From: Planctomycetota bacterium
GTDB lineage: Bacteria > Planctomycetota > Planctomycetia > Planctomycetales > Planctomycetaceae
Length of the DNA stretch: 64,000 bases
Direction of reading: 5' to 3'
Assembly (NCBI GenBank): GCA_003670925.1
Contig: QWQG01000129.1
Location: forward strand, 1 to 64,000
Shown: positions 1 to 9,222 of the stretch, one piece after another
Position numbering within the stretch: position 1 is the first letter of the stretch
Layout: each line of letters opens with the position of its first letter
Notes under the pieces: model-generated
Databases searched by the model: none
Told to the model about the DNA's origin: nothing
The model's input: only the letters and a program-made list of their open reading frames with translations
Made by a program: the position numbers and the translations under genes

Positions 1-21
1 CGTATTCAGAACGGAGGAGCG

Positions 22-204
22 ATGCTGGAGTTGGACGATCTTTTGGACGAATGGAAACATCAGAATCCAGATCCGAAGCAACTGCAGGAAGATGTCCTGG
101 CAGTCAAGGCGGCGTTGCGAGCGATGGAGAGCGGCGATATGGGGCGGCCTGCGGAGGAAGTCGTTCGTGAAATTCGGACGAAATACAAATTGGCGAAAGA
201 ATAA
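22..204 (+). CDS. Putative antitoxin of a type II toxin-antitoxin pair
   Basis: 60-aa acidic ORF directly upstream of a RelE/ParE-like ORF; its stop codon overlaps the next start (TAATG). Confidence 0.55.
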   Translation: MLELDDLLDEWKHQNPDPKQLQEDVLAVKAALRAMESGDMGRPAEEVVREIRTKYKLAKE

Positions 205-557
205 TGCCCGTGTACGTCGTTCGCCTGCTGGCAACGGCAGCAGATGACCTTGATCAGATTATCGGCTGGATCGTTGAACGATCGCCCGACGGTGCAGCTC
301 GGCTGTTAACAGAATTTCATAAGCTGGTGAGTATTTTACCGACGTCAGCCGAGTCAGATGCGCGTGCCGCAGAATTTGACGACAATGGTTACAAGATTCG
401 GCAAGCCTTTTTTCGGACTCGCAAAGGTAACACCTATCGGGCAATCTTCCTGATCAAAGGGAATGAAGTCCGGATTCTTCGAATTCGAGGCTCTGGCCAG
501 CTACCATTGACGGCTGACGAAATCAAAGAGCAGGAGAAATCTGGAGGCAGCGATTAG
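204..557 (+). CDS. RelE/ParE-superfamily toxin
   Basis: 117 aa; N-terminal VRLLATAADDLDQIIGWI...SPDGAARLLTEF and C-terminal RAIFLIKGNEVRILRIRGSGQ match the ParE/RelE pattern; coupled to the upstream ORF. Confidence 0.75.
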   Translation: MPVYVVRLLATAADDLDQIIGWIVERSPDGAARLLTEFHKLVSILPTSAESDARAAEFDDNGYKIRQAFFRTRKGNTYRAIFLIKGNEVRILRIRGSGQLPLTADEIKEQEKSGGSD

Positions 558-677
558 ATCACCGAAAAAGAACTCACCGTCTTCGCGGAACCCGGGTGAC
601 TGGAAGTACGTGCCAGATCGGCCGCAGGAATTCCAATCCCCCAAAGAAAGACAGCAGTTCCATTTTTCGTTACGCGT

Positions 678-1253
678 ATGCTGATTGCATTTCACAAACC
701 ATACGGCGTGCTTTCGCAGTTCACACCGGACGGCTCGCCAAATCGTCCGCTCGCTGAGTTCGGATTTCCGAAGAATGTATACCCCATCGGGCGGCTCGAT
801 GCGGACTCCGAAGGTCTGTTGCTTCTGAGCGATGAACCGGCGTGGAACGCGCGGCTTCTAGAACCACGTCATGCCCACGAGCGGGAGTATTGGGTGCAGG
901 TCGAACGAATCCCTGACGCCGACGATCTGGAGCAACTTGCGGCTGGAGTGCTAGTCCAGGGACGCATGACCTTGCCCTGCCGGGCATGGTTACCGGAAAC
1001 TCAGCCGGATGTCCCTCCCCGCGATCCACCGATCCGCTTCCGCAAAAATGTGCCTGATTGCTGGATTTTTATGGAGTTGATCGAAGGCAAGAATCGTCAA
1101 GTGCGGCGCATGACCGCGGCCATCGGTCATCCGACACTTCGCCTGTTGCGCACACGGATTGGCAGACTCACCTTGGGCTATCTTCCGGCAGGCGAATGGA
1201 AGATCCTGACGCCGCTGGAGCGAAACCTTGCCGCAGACGATCATTCCGCGTGA
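678..1253 (+). CDS. rRNA large-subunit pseudouridine synthase (RsuA/RluE family)
   Basis: FHKPYGVLSQFT, YPIGRLDADSEGLLLLSD and EGKNRQVRRMTAAIGHPTLRLLR motifs of the RsuA/RluB/E/F family. Confidence 0.9.
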   Translation: MLIAFHKPYGVLSQFTPDGSPNRPLAEFGFPKNVYPIGRLDADSEGLLLLSDEPAWNARLLEPRHAHEREYWVQVERIPDADDLEQLAAGVLVQGRMTLPCRAWLPETQPDVPPRDPPIRFRKNVPDCWIFMELIEGKNRQVRRMTAAIGHPTLRLLRTRIGRLTLGYLPAGEWKILTPLERNLAADDHSA

Positions 1254-1500
1254 GGATTGCTGTTGCGATTCGCGAGAACGCAGACCACCGCCAACGAAAG
1301 CGGAATTTCTTGGGATTCATAGAAAAAACAGGCAACATTTGCCGTCCGCGGGTCAATCCCGCGATCATCGTAGCAACTGGTGGAATGTCGGCTTGGCTTG
1401 CGGTATCTTGTCGCACGGCTGAGTCATATGGTGTCTTCGATAACGGCCTGTTCATCTGAATCGCTGGGCGAGTCTGGAGACTCGTCCTACGGAAATCGCT

Positions 1501-4500
1501 ATGCAAACGTTCAAGAAACTGTTGGTTGCCAATCGGTCTGAAATTGCCATTCGAGTGTTTCGAAGTGCCTCGGAACTTGGAATTCGGACCGTCGCGATTT
1601 ATTCGCACGAAGACCGCTACGCGTTGCATCGGTTTAAGGCTGACGAAGCTTATCGTATCGGCAAGACGGGCGAGCCGATTCGGTCGTATCTGGACATTCC
1701 TTCGATCATCGCACTGGCGAAACAGATTGAGGTGGATGCCATCCATCCGGGGTACGGGTTCCTCTCTGAGCGACCGGAGTTTGCCAAAGCCTGTGCCGCG
1801 GCCGGGATCAAGTTCGTCGGGCCGAGTATTGCGTGTTTGGAATCACTTGGTGACAAAACGGCAGCGCGAAATATCGCAATTTGTGCCGGCGTGCCAGTTC
1901 TCGGCGGGACGGAACAGTCGATTGAATCGCTGGACGAGGCCCGCACGAAGGCTACGGAGATTGGCTTTCCTGTGATGATTAAAGCGGCCAAGGGTGGCGG
2001 CGGTCGTGGGATGCGGGCGGTCATGACGGTCGCTGATTTTGATCAGGCGTTTGAATCTGCGCGCAACGAAGCGAATACAGCGTTCGGCTGTGCGGATGTG
2101 TTTATTGAAAAATTTATCAATCGCGCCAAGCATATTGAAGTCCAATTACTGGGTGACGAACATGGCAACCTTGTGCATCTTTACGAACGTGACTGTTCGG
2201 TGCAGCGTCGTCATCAGAAAGTCGTCGAAATTGCTCCGGCGCCTAATCTGTCTCAGAAGCTGCGCGACGGAATTCTGGAAGCAGCTCTGAAAATTGGCAA
2301 AGCTGTCAATTACTCTTGCGCGGGCACGGTTGAATTCTTAGTCGATGTCGATTCCGAGAGGTTTTACTTCATTGAAGTGAACCCTCGAATTCAGGTTGAG
2401 CACACGGTGACCGAAGAGATCACAAATATTGACATCGTGAAGTCCCAGATCTTGGTTGCTCAGGGAATGAAACTGGCGGACGACGACATCGGTCTGGGCG
2501 CGCAGCAGAACGTGCAGCTCAATGGGTTTTCGGTACAGTGTCGCGTCACCACGGAAGATCCTGCCAACAATTTCATGCCGGATTATGGTCGCGTGACGCA
2601 CTACCGTTCGTCAGGCGGGATGGGCATTCGACTGGATGCCGGCAGCGCGTTTTCAGGAGCGGTCGTAAATCCATTTTACGATTCACTGCTGACCAAAGTC
2701 ACGACTCGCGGTCGAAGATTTGTGGATGCCGTGCAGCGCATGGAACGCACACTGCGGGAATTCCGGATTCGAGGCGTGAAAACCAACATCCCGTTCCTCA
2801 GCAAAGTGGTGGCGCATCAGACGTTTATCGACGGTGACTGTACGACGCGCTTTATCGATGAAACGCCTGAACTGTTTCAATTTGATCATCGCAAGAACCG
2901 AGCCACGAAGATGCTGTCGTTTCTGGCGGAAACGATCGTTAATGGCAATAGTCTGGTGAAGGGGCGACCCAAATCACTGCGCCGCGAACCTGCAGTCTCA
3001 CCCAGCGTGCCGCGGGGTGTTAATCCACCGAAGGGAACCCGGGACAAGTTGAAGGAACTCGGCCCAACAGGATTTGCGAAGTGGGTCCTGCAGCAGAAGC
3101 GACTGCTGATCACCGATACGACATTTCGCGATGCCCACCAGTCGCTGCTCGCAACGCGGATGCGAACTTTTGATCTGCTTGCCGTTTCAGATGCGTACGC
3201 GCATTACTGTTCCGAGATGTTTAGTCTGGAAATGTGGGGCGGTGCAACATTTGATACGAGCATGCGATTTCTGAAGGAATGTCCATGGCAGCGACTTGTT
3301 CAGATGCGCGAAAAGGTGCCAAACATTCTGTTTCAGATGTTGCTGCGATCGTCGAATGCGGTTGGTTACACGAACTATCCGGACAACATCGTGAAGGTGT
3401 TCGTGAAGGAAGCGGCCGATGCCGGCGTCGATGTCTTCCGCGTCTTCGACTGTCTGAACTGGCTGCCGAATATGAAAGTGGCAATGGATGCGATCGTGGA
3501 TACGGGCGCCATCTGCGAGGCGGCGATCTGTTACACGGGTGACATTACAAACCCCAAGCGCCCAAAGTACAACCTGAAATATTACGTCGATCTGGCGAAG
3601 CAACTGGAGAAGATGGGCGCGCATTTTCTTGCGATCAAGGATATGGCAGGGCTCTGCAAACCGGCAGCCGCATCTCAATTAATTTATGCTCTGAAACAGG
3701 AAATTGGGATTCCCATTCATTTCCACACGCACGACACCGCTGGCATTCAGGCCGCGTCAATTCTGGAAGGCAGCAAGGTCGGCCTAGATATTGCTGACGC
3801 CGCGATGGCCCCCATGTCTGGCGGAACGTCACAGGTAAATCTCAACACGCTTGTCGAAATGCTGCGGTTCGATGATCGCAATACAGAACTCGATTCGGAT
3901 CGCCTAGATTCGATCGCCGAATACTGGCGTGGCGTGCGTGACTTCTACACGCCGTTCGAAAGTGTGTCGCTAGCGGCAACGGCCGATTTGTATCGTCACG
4001 AAATGCCGGGCGGGCAGTATACAAATCTGTTTGAACAGGCACGTGCCCTCGGACTGGCGGATCGCTGGCCGGAAGCGTGCCGCATCTACGCGGAAGTGAA
4101 TCAGTTGTTTGGTGACATCGTGAAGGTGACTCCGACCAGCAAGTCCGTGGGCGACATGGCGCTCTTCATGCTGGCGAATAATCTGACATGTGAAGACGTG
4201 CTGAACCCGGATCGCGACATTGCCTTTCCGGGCAGTGTGATCGATCTAATTGGCGGCGGCATGGGTCAGCCACCGGGCGGTTTCCCTGATGCCGTGAAGA
4301 AGCGTGTATTGCTGGGCAAGGATGAATTCGTCGGACGTCCTGGGGAAACACTGGCACCCGCCGACATGGATGTGGCCAAGACGTCGGTCGCCCAAATGGT
4401 GGAGGGAGAACCGTCTGGCCGCGATGTCATTTCATGGCTGTTGTATGGGCGTGTCTACGAAGAATTTGCCATGCATCAGGTGCAGTATTCTGACGTCAGC

Positions 4501-4950
4501 ATTCTGCCCACGCCCAATTTTTTCTTTGGCATGGAACCTGGTGAAGAGATTTCCGCTGACATTGAACCCGGCAAGACGCTGATCATCCGTTTTGTGTCGG
4601 TCAGCACGCCACACGCCGATGGCACACGTACGGTCTTCTTTGAACTCAACGGCCAACCACGCGAGATCACGGTGGCCGATCAGTCCGTTGAAGCGACGGC
4701 CGAAGCTAGTATTAAAGCGGACCCTGCGATTTCAGGGCAGATTGGTTCGACGATGCCCGGCATGGTCGTGGCCGTCACCGCAAAAGTTGGCGAACGCATT
4801 AAGAAGGGTCAGAAACTGTTGACCCTTGAAGCCATGAAAATGGAAACTACGATCACCGCCGACCTTGATGGCAAGATTCGCGACGTCCTCGTTCAACCGG
4901 GTCGGCGGGTGGAGACCGGTGATCTGCTAGTGGTGATTGAGCCGGAGTAA
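1501..4950 (+). CDS. pyc: Pyruvate carboxylase
   Basis: 1149 aa; biotin carboxylase N-terminus (LLVANRSEIAIRVFRSA, KAAKGGGGRGMR), carboxyltransferase (TTFRDAHQSLLATRMR) and biotinyl domain (EAMKMETTI). Confidence 0.97.
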   Translation: MQTFKKLLVANRSEIAIRVFRSASELGIRTVAIYSHEDRYALHRFKADEAYRIGKTGEPIRSYLDIPSIIALAKQIEVDAIHPGYGFLSERPEFAKACAAAGIKFVGPSIACLESLGDKTAARNIAICAGVPVLGGTEQSIESLDEARTKATEIGFPVMIKAAKGGGGRGMRAVMTVADFDQAFESARNEANTAFGCADVFIEKFINRAKHIEVQLLGDEHGNLVHLYERDCSVQRRHQKVVEIAPAPNLSQKLRDGILEAALKIGKAVNYSCAGTVEFLVDVDSERFYFIEVNPRIQVEHTVTEEITNIDIVKSQILVAQGMKLADDDIGLGAQQNVQLNGFSVQCRVTTEDPANNFMPDYGRVTHYRSSGGMGIRLDAGSAFSGAVVNPFYDSLLTKVTTRGRRFVDAVQRMERTLREFRIRGVKTNIPFLSKVVAHQTFIDGDCTTRFIDETPELFQFDHRKNRATKMLSFLAETIVNGNSLVKGRPKSLRREPAVSPSVPRGVNPPKGTRDKLKELGPTGFAKWVLQQKRLLITDTTFRDAHQSLLATRMRTFDLLAVSDAYAHYCSEMFSLEMWGGATFDTSMRFLKECPWQRLVQMREKVPNILFQMLLRSSNAVGYTNYPDNIVKVFVKEAADAGVDVFRVFDCLNWLPNMKVAMDAIVDTGAICEAAICYTGDITNPKRPKYNLKYYVDLAKQLEKMGAHFLAIKDMAGLCKPAAASQLIYALKQEIGIPIHFHTHDTAGIQAASILEGSKVGLDIADAAMAPMSGGTSQVNLNTLVEMLRFDDRNTELDSDRLDSIAEYWRGVRDFYTPFESVSLAATADLYRHEMPGGQYTNLFEQARALGLADRWPEACRIYAEVNQLFGDIVKVTPTSKSVGDMALFMLANNLTCEDVLNPDRDIAFPGSVIDLIGGGMGQPPGGFPDAVKKRVLLGKDEFVGRPGETLAPADMDVAKTSVAQMVEGEPSGRDVISWLLYGRVYEEFAMHQVQYSDVSILPTPNFFFGMEPGEEISADIEPGKTLIIRFVSVSTPHADGTRTVFFELNGQPREITVADQSVEATAEASIKADPAISGQIGSTMPGMVVAVTAKVGERIKKGQKLLTLEAMKMETTITADLDGKIRDVLVQPGRRVETGDLLVVIEPE

Positions 4951-5058
4951 GTCTCCGAGGAACCTTATGGATGCATTGCTCGTTTGACTCCCATAAGAAG
5001 AATATTTTGGCTCAGCGTATTACTTCGCGGGGCGAATTTTTAAGATGAAAGGTGATCT

Positions 5059-5949
5059 ATGACGGCTCTGACGCAACCCCTTAAATGGCACGGTGGTAAA
5101 TACTATCTGAGAACGTGGATCGTGGGCTTGATGCCGCCCCATCTCCACTACGTGGAACCGTTCTTCGGCGGTGGCGGCATTTTGCTGGCTCGAGATCCTG
5201 AGCGAGACTGGATGTCGTCAGGCGGTCAAAAATTGCCGGCGGCGTTAAAGGGCGGTAGTGAAGTTGCCAATGATCTTCATGGCGAATTGATCAACTTTTG
5301 GCGGGTCCTGCAGAAACCAGAAGACTTCGAAGCCTTTCGGCAACGCATCGAACTTACGCCCTTCAGTCAAGTGGAATTTGAAGATGCACTCAGCAGCAAC
5401 CCCAACACGAGCACGGTTTCAGAGAAGATCGATACGTCCGCAAGTCGCATCGAGCGCGCTGTTCGGTTTTTTATTCTCGCACGACAGTCGCGGCAGGGAC
5501 TGATGAAGGATTTTGCCACGCTGTCCCGAAATCGGACTCGTGGGCGGATTAATGAGCAGGTCAATGCATGGCTGGGTGTCATTGAAGGACTGCCGGATGT
5601 CCATCAACGTCTGCGGAATGTTGTGATCTTGAATCAGAGCGCGTGTGATGTCATTCGCAAGCAGGACGGCGCGAACACGCTGTTTTACTGCGACCCTCCG
5701 TACGTCCATGAAACCCGCTCAACAACCGGTGAATATGCATTCGAAATGACGGAAGCTCAACATCGTGAGCTGCTGGACGTCCTCGCCGGAATTACGGGCA
5801 AGTTTATGCTGAGCGGCTATCCCAGCAATCTCTATCGCCACTGGGAAGTGCAACATGGCTGGAATCGCCATGAGTTTCTGATCGATAACAAAGCATCTTC
5901 TGGCAAAGTCAAAGAAACAAAGACTGAATGCCTCTGGTGTAATTTCTAG
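5059..5949 (+). CDS. D12-class (Dam-like) DNA adenine N6-methyltransferase
   Basis: LKWHGGKYYL...YVEPFFGGGGILL motif I, DPPY catalytic motif (FYCDPPYVHETR). Confidence 0.88.
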   Translation: MTALTQPLKWHGGKYYLRTWIVGLMPPHLHYVEPFFGGGGILLARDPERDWMSSGGQKLPAALKGGSEVANDLHGELINFWRVLQKPEDFEAFRQRIELTPFSQVEFEDALSSNPNTSTVSEKIDTSASRIERAVRFFILARQSRQGLMKDFATLSRNRTRGRINEQVNAWLGVIEGLPDVHQRLRNVVILNQSACDVIRKQDGANTLFYCDPPYVHETRSTTGEYAFEMTEAQHRELLDVLAGITGKFMLSGYPSNLYRHWEVQHGWNRHEFLIDNKASSGKVKETKTECLWCNF

Positions 5950-6129
5950 GCCTGCTTTCTTCTTCCCTCTGGATCCGGATCCACTGGGCGTACGGTTGCC
6001 GGGAGTTTGAAACGACCCAAATCGCGTTTTGGCACGCCACAATAACTCGAGTCTTATCAGCGTTATTCAGGATTCCGCGCACAGTCCAAGAGCCGACATT
6101 TACAAATGTCAGACTAAAAATGCGGCTGC

Positions 6130-7644
6130 TCACCGCGTCCACGCTAGCCATTTCCGGAACAGCGCTTTCACAAACGGTGTCAGCCGTGTCCGACTGAACT
6201 GATCGCCAAGCTTACGGATGGCTTCGGCCTGTGTTGGATACGGATGAATTGTGCTGCCGATCTTGCTGAGTCCCAAGCCGTGCGTCATTGCGAGCGAGAT
6301 TTCGGAGATCATATCTCCGGCATGTGATGCGACGATGGTGGCTCCTACAATCTTATCGGTCCCTTGCTTTACGTGAACCTTGACAAAGCCTTCGTCGTCG
6401 CCGTCTAAAATCGCGCGGTCAACATCTTGAAATTTCTGAAGGTACGTATCGACGGCGATGTTTTTTTCTTTCGCTTCGTGTTCATAGAGTCCCACATGCG
6501 CAATTTCCGGAGTGGTGTATGTGCACCAAGGAATCACCAGTGAGGTGGACTTCTTTCGCCCCTTAAAGAGCGCATTCTGAATCACAATCCGTGCCATGAA
6601 ATCGGCAGCATGTGTGAACTGATACGAAGAACAAACATCGCCCGCAGCGTAGATCATAGGGTGAGTCGTCTGCATGCGTTCATTGACGGTGATACCCTGC
6701 GCATGATACGCCACCCCGACCGCTTCCAGATTTAGGTTTTCGACGTTGGGGGTGCGGCCGACCGCAACTAGTAACTGATCGACAGGTTCGTCATATTCCC
6801 CGCTCTGTGATTCCACTGTGAGTCGGATTCCGGCATTGCTCCGAACCACCAAATTCCTCCCAAATCCTAACCGCCGGACACCGTCACGCACCATCCTGCG
6901 TTGCACGATCTCTGCCGCATCACGGTCTTCGCGAGGCAGGATGCCATGTTCGGTCTCAACCAAAAAAACTTCCGAACCAAATTGGGCAAACGCCTGTGCC
7001 ATCTCGCAGCCAACCGGGCCGGCCCCAATAACTCCCAGCCGACGAGGAAGCTCTGTGAGTGAAAATAGTGTTTCATTCGTCAGATACGCTACAGCATCTA
7101 GCCCCGGAATTGGTGGGGCGGCCGCGCGGGCGCCAGTCGCGATGACAGCGCGTTTGAAGTTCAGTCTTGCTCCGTCCACATCGATGGTATCGGAGTTCAT
7201 GAAGCGGGCATTTCCAAAGTACACATCCACACCAAGATCTCGGAATCGCCTCGCAGAATCGTGCGGACTGATCCGCGCCCGCAGACGCCGCATACGGCGC
7301 ATCGCCGCGCCGAAATCCACCTGCACGTCTCCTCCAATATTGACTCCGAATTCACCGGCATTCCGAACCGCCGCCGCCGCGCGAGCGGCACTGATGATGG
7401 CCTTTGACGGCACGCATCCCACATTCAGGCAGTCACCGCCCATCAGGCTGCGTTCGATCAGGGCGACCTTGGCACCCAGTCCAGCCGCTCCGGCAGCCGT
7501 GACAAGCCCAGCTGTTCCACCTCCGATCACAACCAGATTGTACCGGCCCGATGGAGTCGGGTTTTTCCAGTCACAAGGATGAACGTCCGCCTCCAACTGA
7601 AGGTTGAATTCGTCCTGCGGCATGAGCGGAGAAACAGGGGCCAT
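6130..7644 (-). CDS. Pyridine nucleotide-disulfide oxidoreductase (mercuric reductase-like)
   Basis: VVIGGGTAGLVTAAG, redox motif GGDCLNVGCVPSKA, NAD-binding GAGPVGCEMAQAFA, C-terminal dimerisation region HPYPTQAEA. ORF extends to 7734; the internal Met at 7644 looks like the better start. Confidence 0.88.
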   Translation of the reverse strand: MAPVSPLMPQDEFNLQLEADVHPCDWKNPTPSGRYNLVVIGGGTAGLVTAAGAAGLGAKVALIERSLMGGDCLNVGCVPSKAIISAARAAAAVRNAGEFGVNIGGDVQVDFGAAMRRMRRLRARISPHDSARRFRDLGVDVYFGNARFMNSDTIDVDGARLNFKRAVIATGARAAAPPIPGLDAVAYLTNETLFSLTELPRRLGVIGAGPVGCEMAQAFAQFGSEVFLVETEHGILPREDRDAAEIVQRRMVRDGVRRLGFGRNLVVRSNAGIRLTVESQSGEYDEPVDQLLVAVGRTPNVENLNLEAVGVAYHAQGITVNERMQTTHPMIYAAGDVCSSYQFTHAADFMARIVIQNALFKGRKKSTSLVIPWCTYTTPEIAHVGLYEHEAKEKNIAVDTYLQKFQDVDRAILDGDDEGFVKVHVKQGTDKIVGATIVASHAGDMISEISLAMTHGLGLSKIGSTIHPYPTQAEAIRKLGDQFSRTRLTPFVKALFRKWLAWTR

Positions 7645-7767
7645 AATTGATCCTGAAGAATGTCGGCAAGGGCATCGTGCCTTCGGAGTGTATCGTATTG
7701 TGGTCAAATTAGGAGTTAGGGTTCCCTGTCGCAAATGGTCGAATCGGCTTTCCTTTGGGCCAGTCGG

Positions 7768-9045
7768 TTACTCCCCAACCTGTTGCGGTCGGCCTGCAGA
7801 ACTTGCCAGAAACAGGACCGTCACAGCAGCAAACACACCAGCAGCGCTAGCAAACATCCAGTGGTATGCATGTGGCGTCAATGGTTTTGCCAGACTCAAA
7901 AAAATGCCAACCAGCGGTGCCGAAATAAAGGTTCCAACGTCAAACATTGCGAGAATTAAAGAAGTGGCGACACCTAAACACTGCCGAGGAAAAACGGCGG
8001 TACCGGCCGACATGATTGCGGGAAATAAAAGTGCATGGGCGATTCCAGCCACTGCTGCCGGCCCAATTAAATGCCATGTCGTACTGATCGGAAGATAGAG
8101 CAGATAACTCGTCGTCAGAAGTATCAGCCCCGCCACAATCCACGGGCGATTTCCAAATCGCTCAAAGAGCGATCTAGAAGCAACACGCGCCGCGAACCCC
8201 ATCGTCGCGTAAACCACAAAGAACAGACCGACGCTCGAAAGATGGGCTTCAATCGCAAAGAGGCGCAAAAAAGTAGCGGGAATAGCAAACCCCGCGCCCA
8301 TCGCCGCTGCGGTCACTGAAATCATGATCGGATGATACTGTCTCATCACCATGAACAGTGATGGACGAGATTGATGTAAGGGAGACACAGCGCCCTGAAT
8401 GGCAAACCATGTCACAAGGGCCGAACTGAACGCCAACAGAGTCGCAGTCCAAAACATCTGCATCACCATTTTTTCGGGCTCAGCGTTGCCACTGCCGAGC
8501 CAGTCGCTGATCAAAGGTCCAACCATCAATCCGAGAAATCCGGACGTCCCAAGGGCACCCACAATTTCCGCCATCCGTTTGGGGGGAACGCGGAGTGAAA
8601 CGAACGTAATGGATGAACCAAAAATTCCGGCCAAACTTGCCTGCATCAAGGCTCGAACCAAAAACACGGCCGGACTGTAGGCACTGAAAACGGCGAGATG
8701 AAGTAGCAAACTGACAGCATAAAACATGACTGACCAGAACCAAATTTTTGCCGCACCGTACCGATCAATGGCTTCGCCCTGAGCAAGCCGAATCAAGATA
8801 CTGCCGAGCATACCCACACCGACGATTAACCCCAGTTGCTGCTCATCGCCGCCCAACACGTCCACATAATCCGAATAACGCACCAGCATCCCGTTCGCAA
8901 ACGTCGTCAGCCCGTTCGAAAGGTATGTGAGCCAGAAAATGCGATCGTAGCCATGTGTTTCCGGGGGCCCACGTGTGAGTGAAATCTGAGGCGTCTTGCC
9001 TTGTGGTTGTGCCGCACGATGAGGCTCATGTGTACTTTTGTCCAA
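7768..9045 (-). CDS. Major facilitator superfamily transporter
   Basis: 425 aa, about 12 hydrophobic helices, MFS-like RLAQGEAIDRYGAAKIW loop. Confidence 0.8.
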   Translation of the reverse strand: MDKSTHEPHRAAQPQGKTPQISLTRGPPETHGYDRIFWLTYLSNGLTTFANGMLVRYSDYVDVLGGDEQQLGLIVGVGMLGSILIRLAQGEAIDRYGAAKIWFWSVMFYAVSLLLHLAVFSAYSPAVFLVRALMQASLAGIFGSSITFVSLRVPPKRMAEIVGALGTSGFLGLMVGPLISDWLGSGNAEPEKMVMQMFWTATLLAFSSALVTWFAIQGAVSPLHQSRPSLFMVMRQYHPIMISVTAAAMGAGFAIPATFLRLFAIEAHLSSVGLFFVVYATMGFAARVASRSLFERFGNRPWIVAGLILLTTSYLLYLPISTTWHLIGPAAVAGIAHALLFPAIMSAGTAVFPRQCLGVATSLILAMFDVGTFISAPLVGIFLSLAKPLTPHAYHWMFASAAGVFAAVTVLFLASSAGRPQQVGE

Positions 9046-9222
9046 GATGTGGACTCATTCTGAAAAGACTACTTCGATTGACACCTGCTGAATCGCTTCC
9101 AAATCCTCCAAGAGTTTAAAGCATGTTTCCTCAATCCCGCGACGGCTAACGCAATAATAATCGCTTTCAACATTCATGAATTCACCCAACCCCAGCGCCC
9201 GTGTGTCGTCGCGTCCCTGCCC

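Noticed and set aside
6818-7582. 254-aa plus-strand ORF antisense to the oxidoreductase
   Set aside because: Low-complexity Arg/Ser/Pro composition typical of shadow ORFs.
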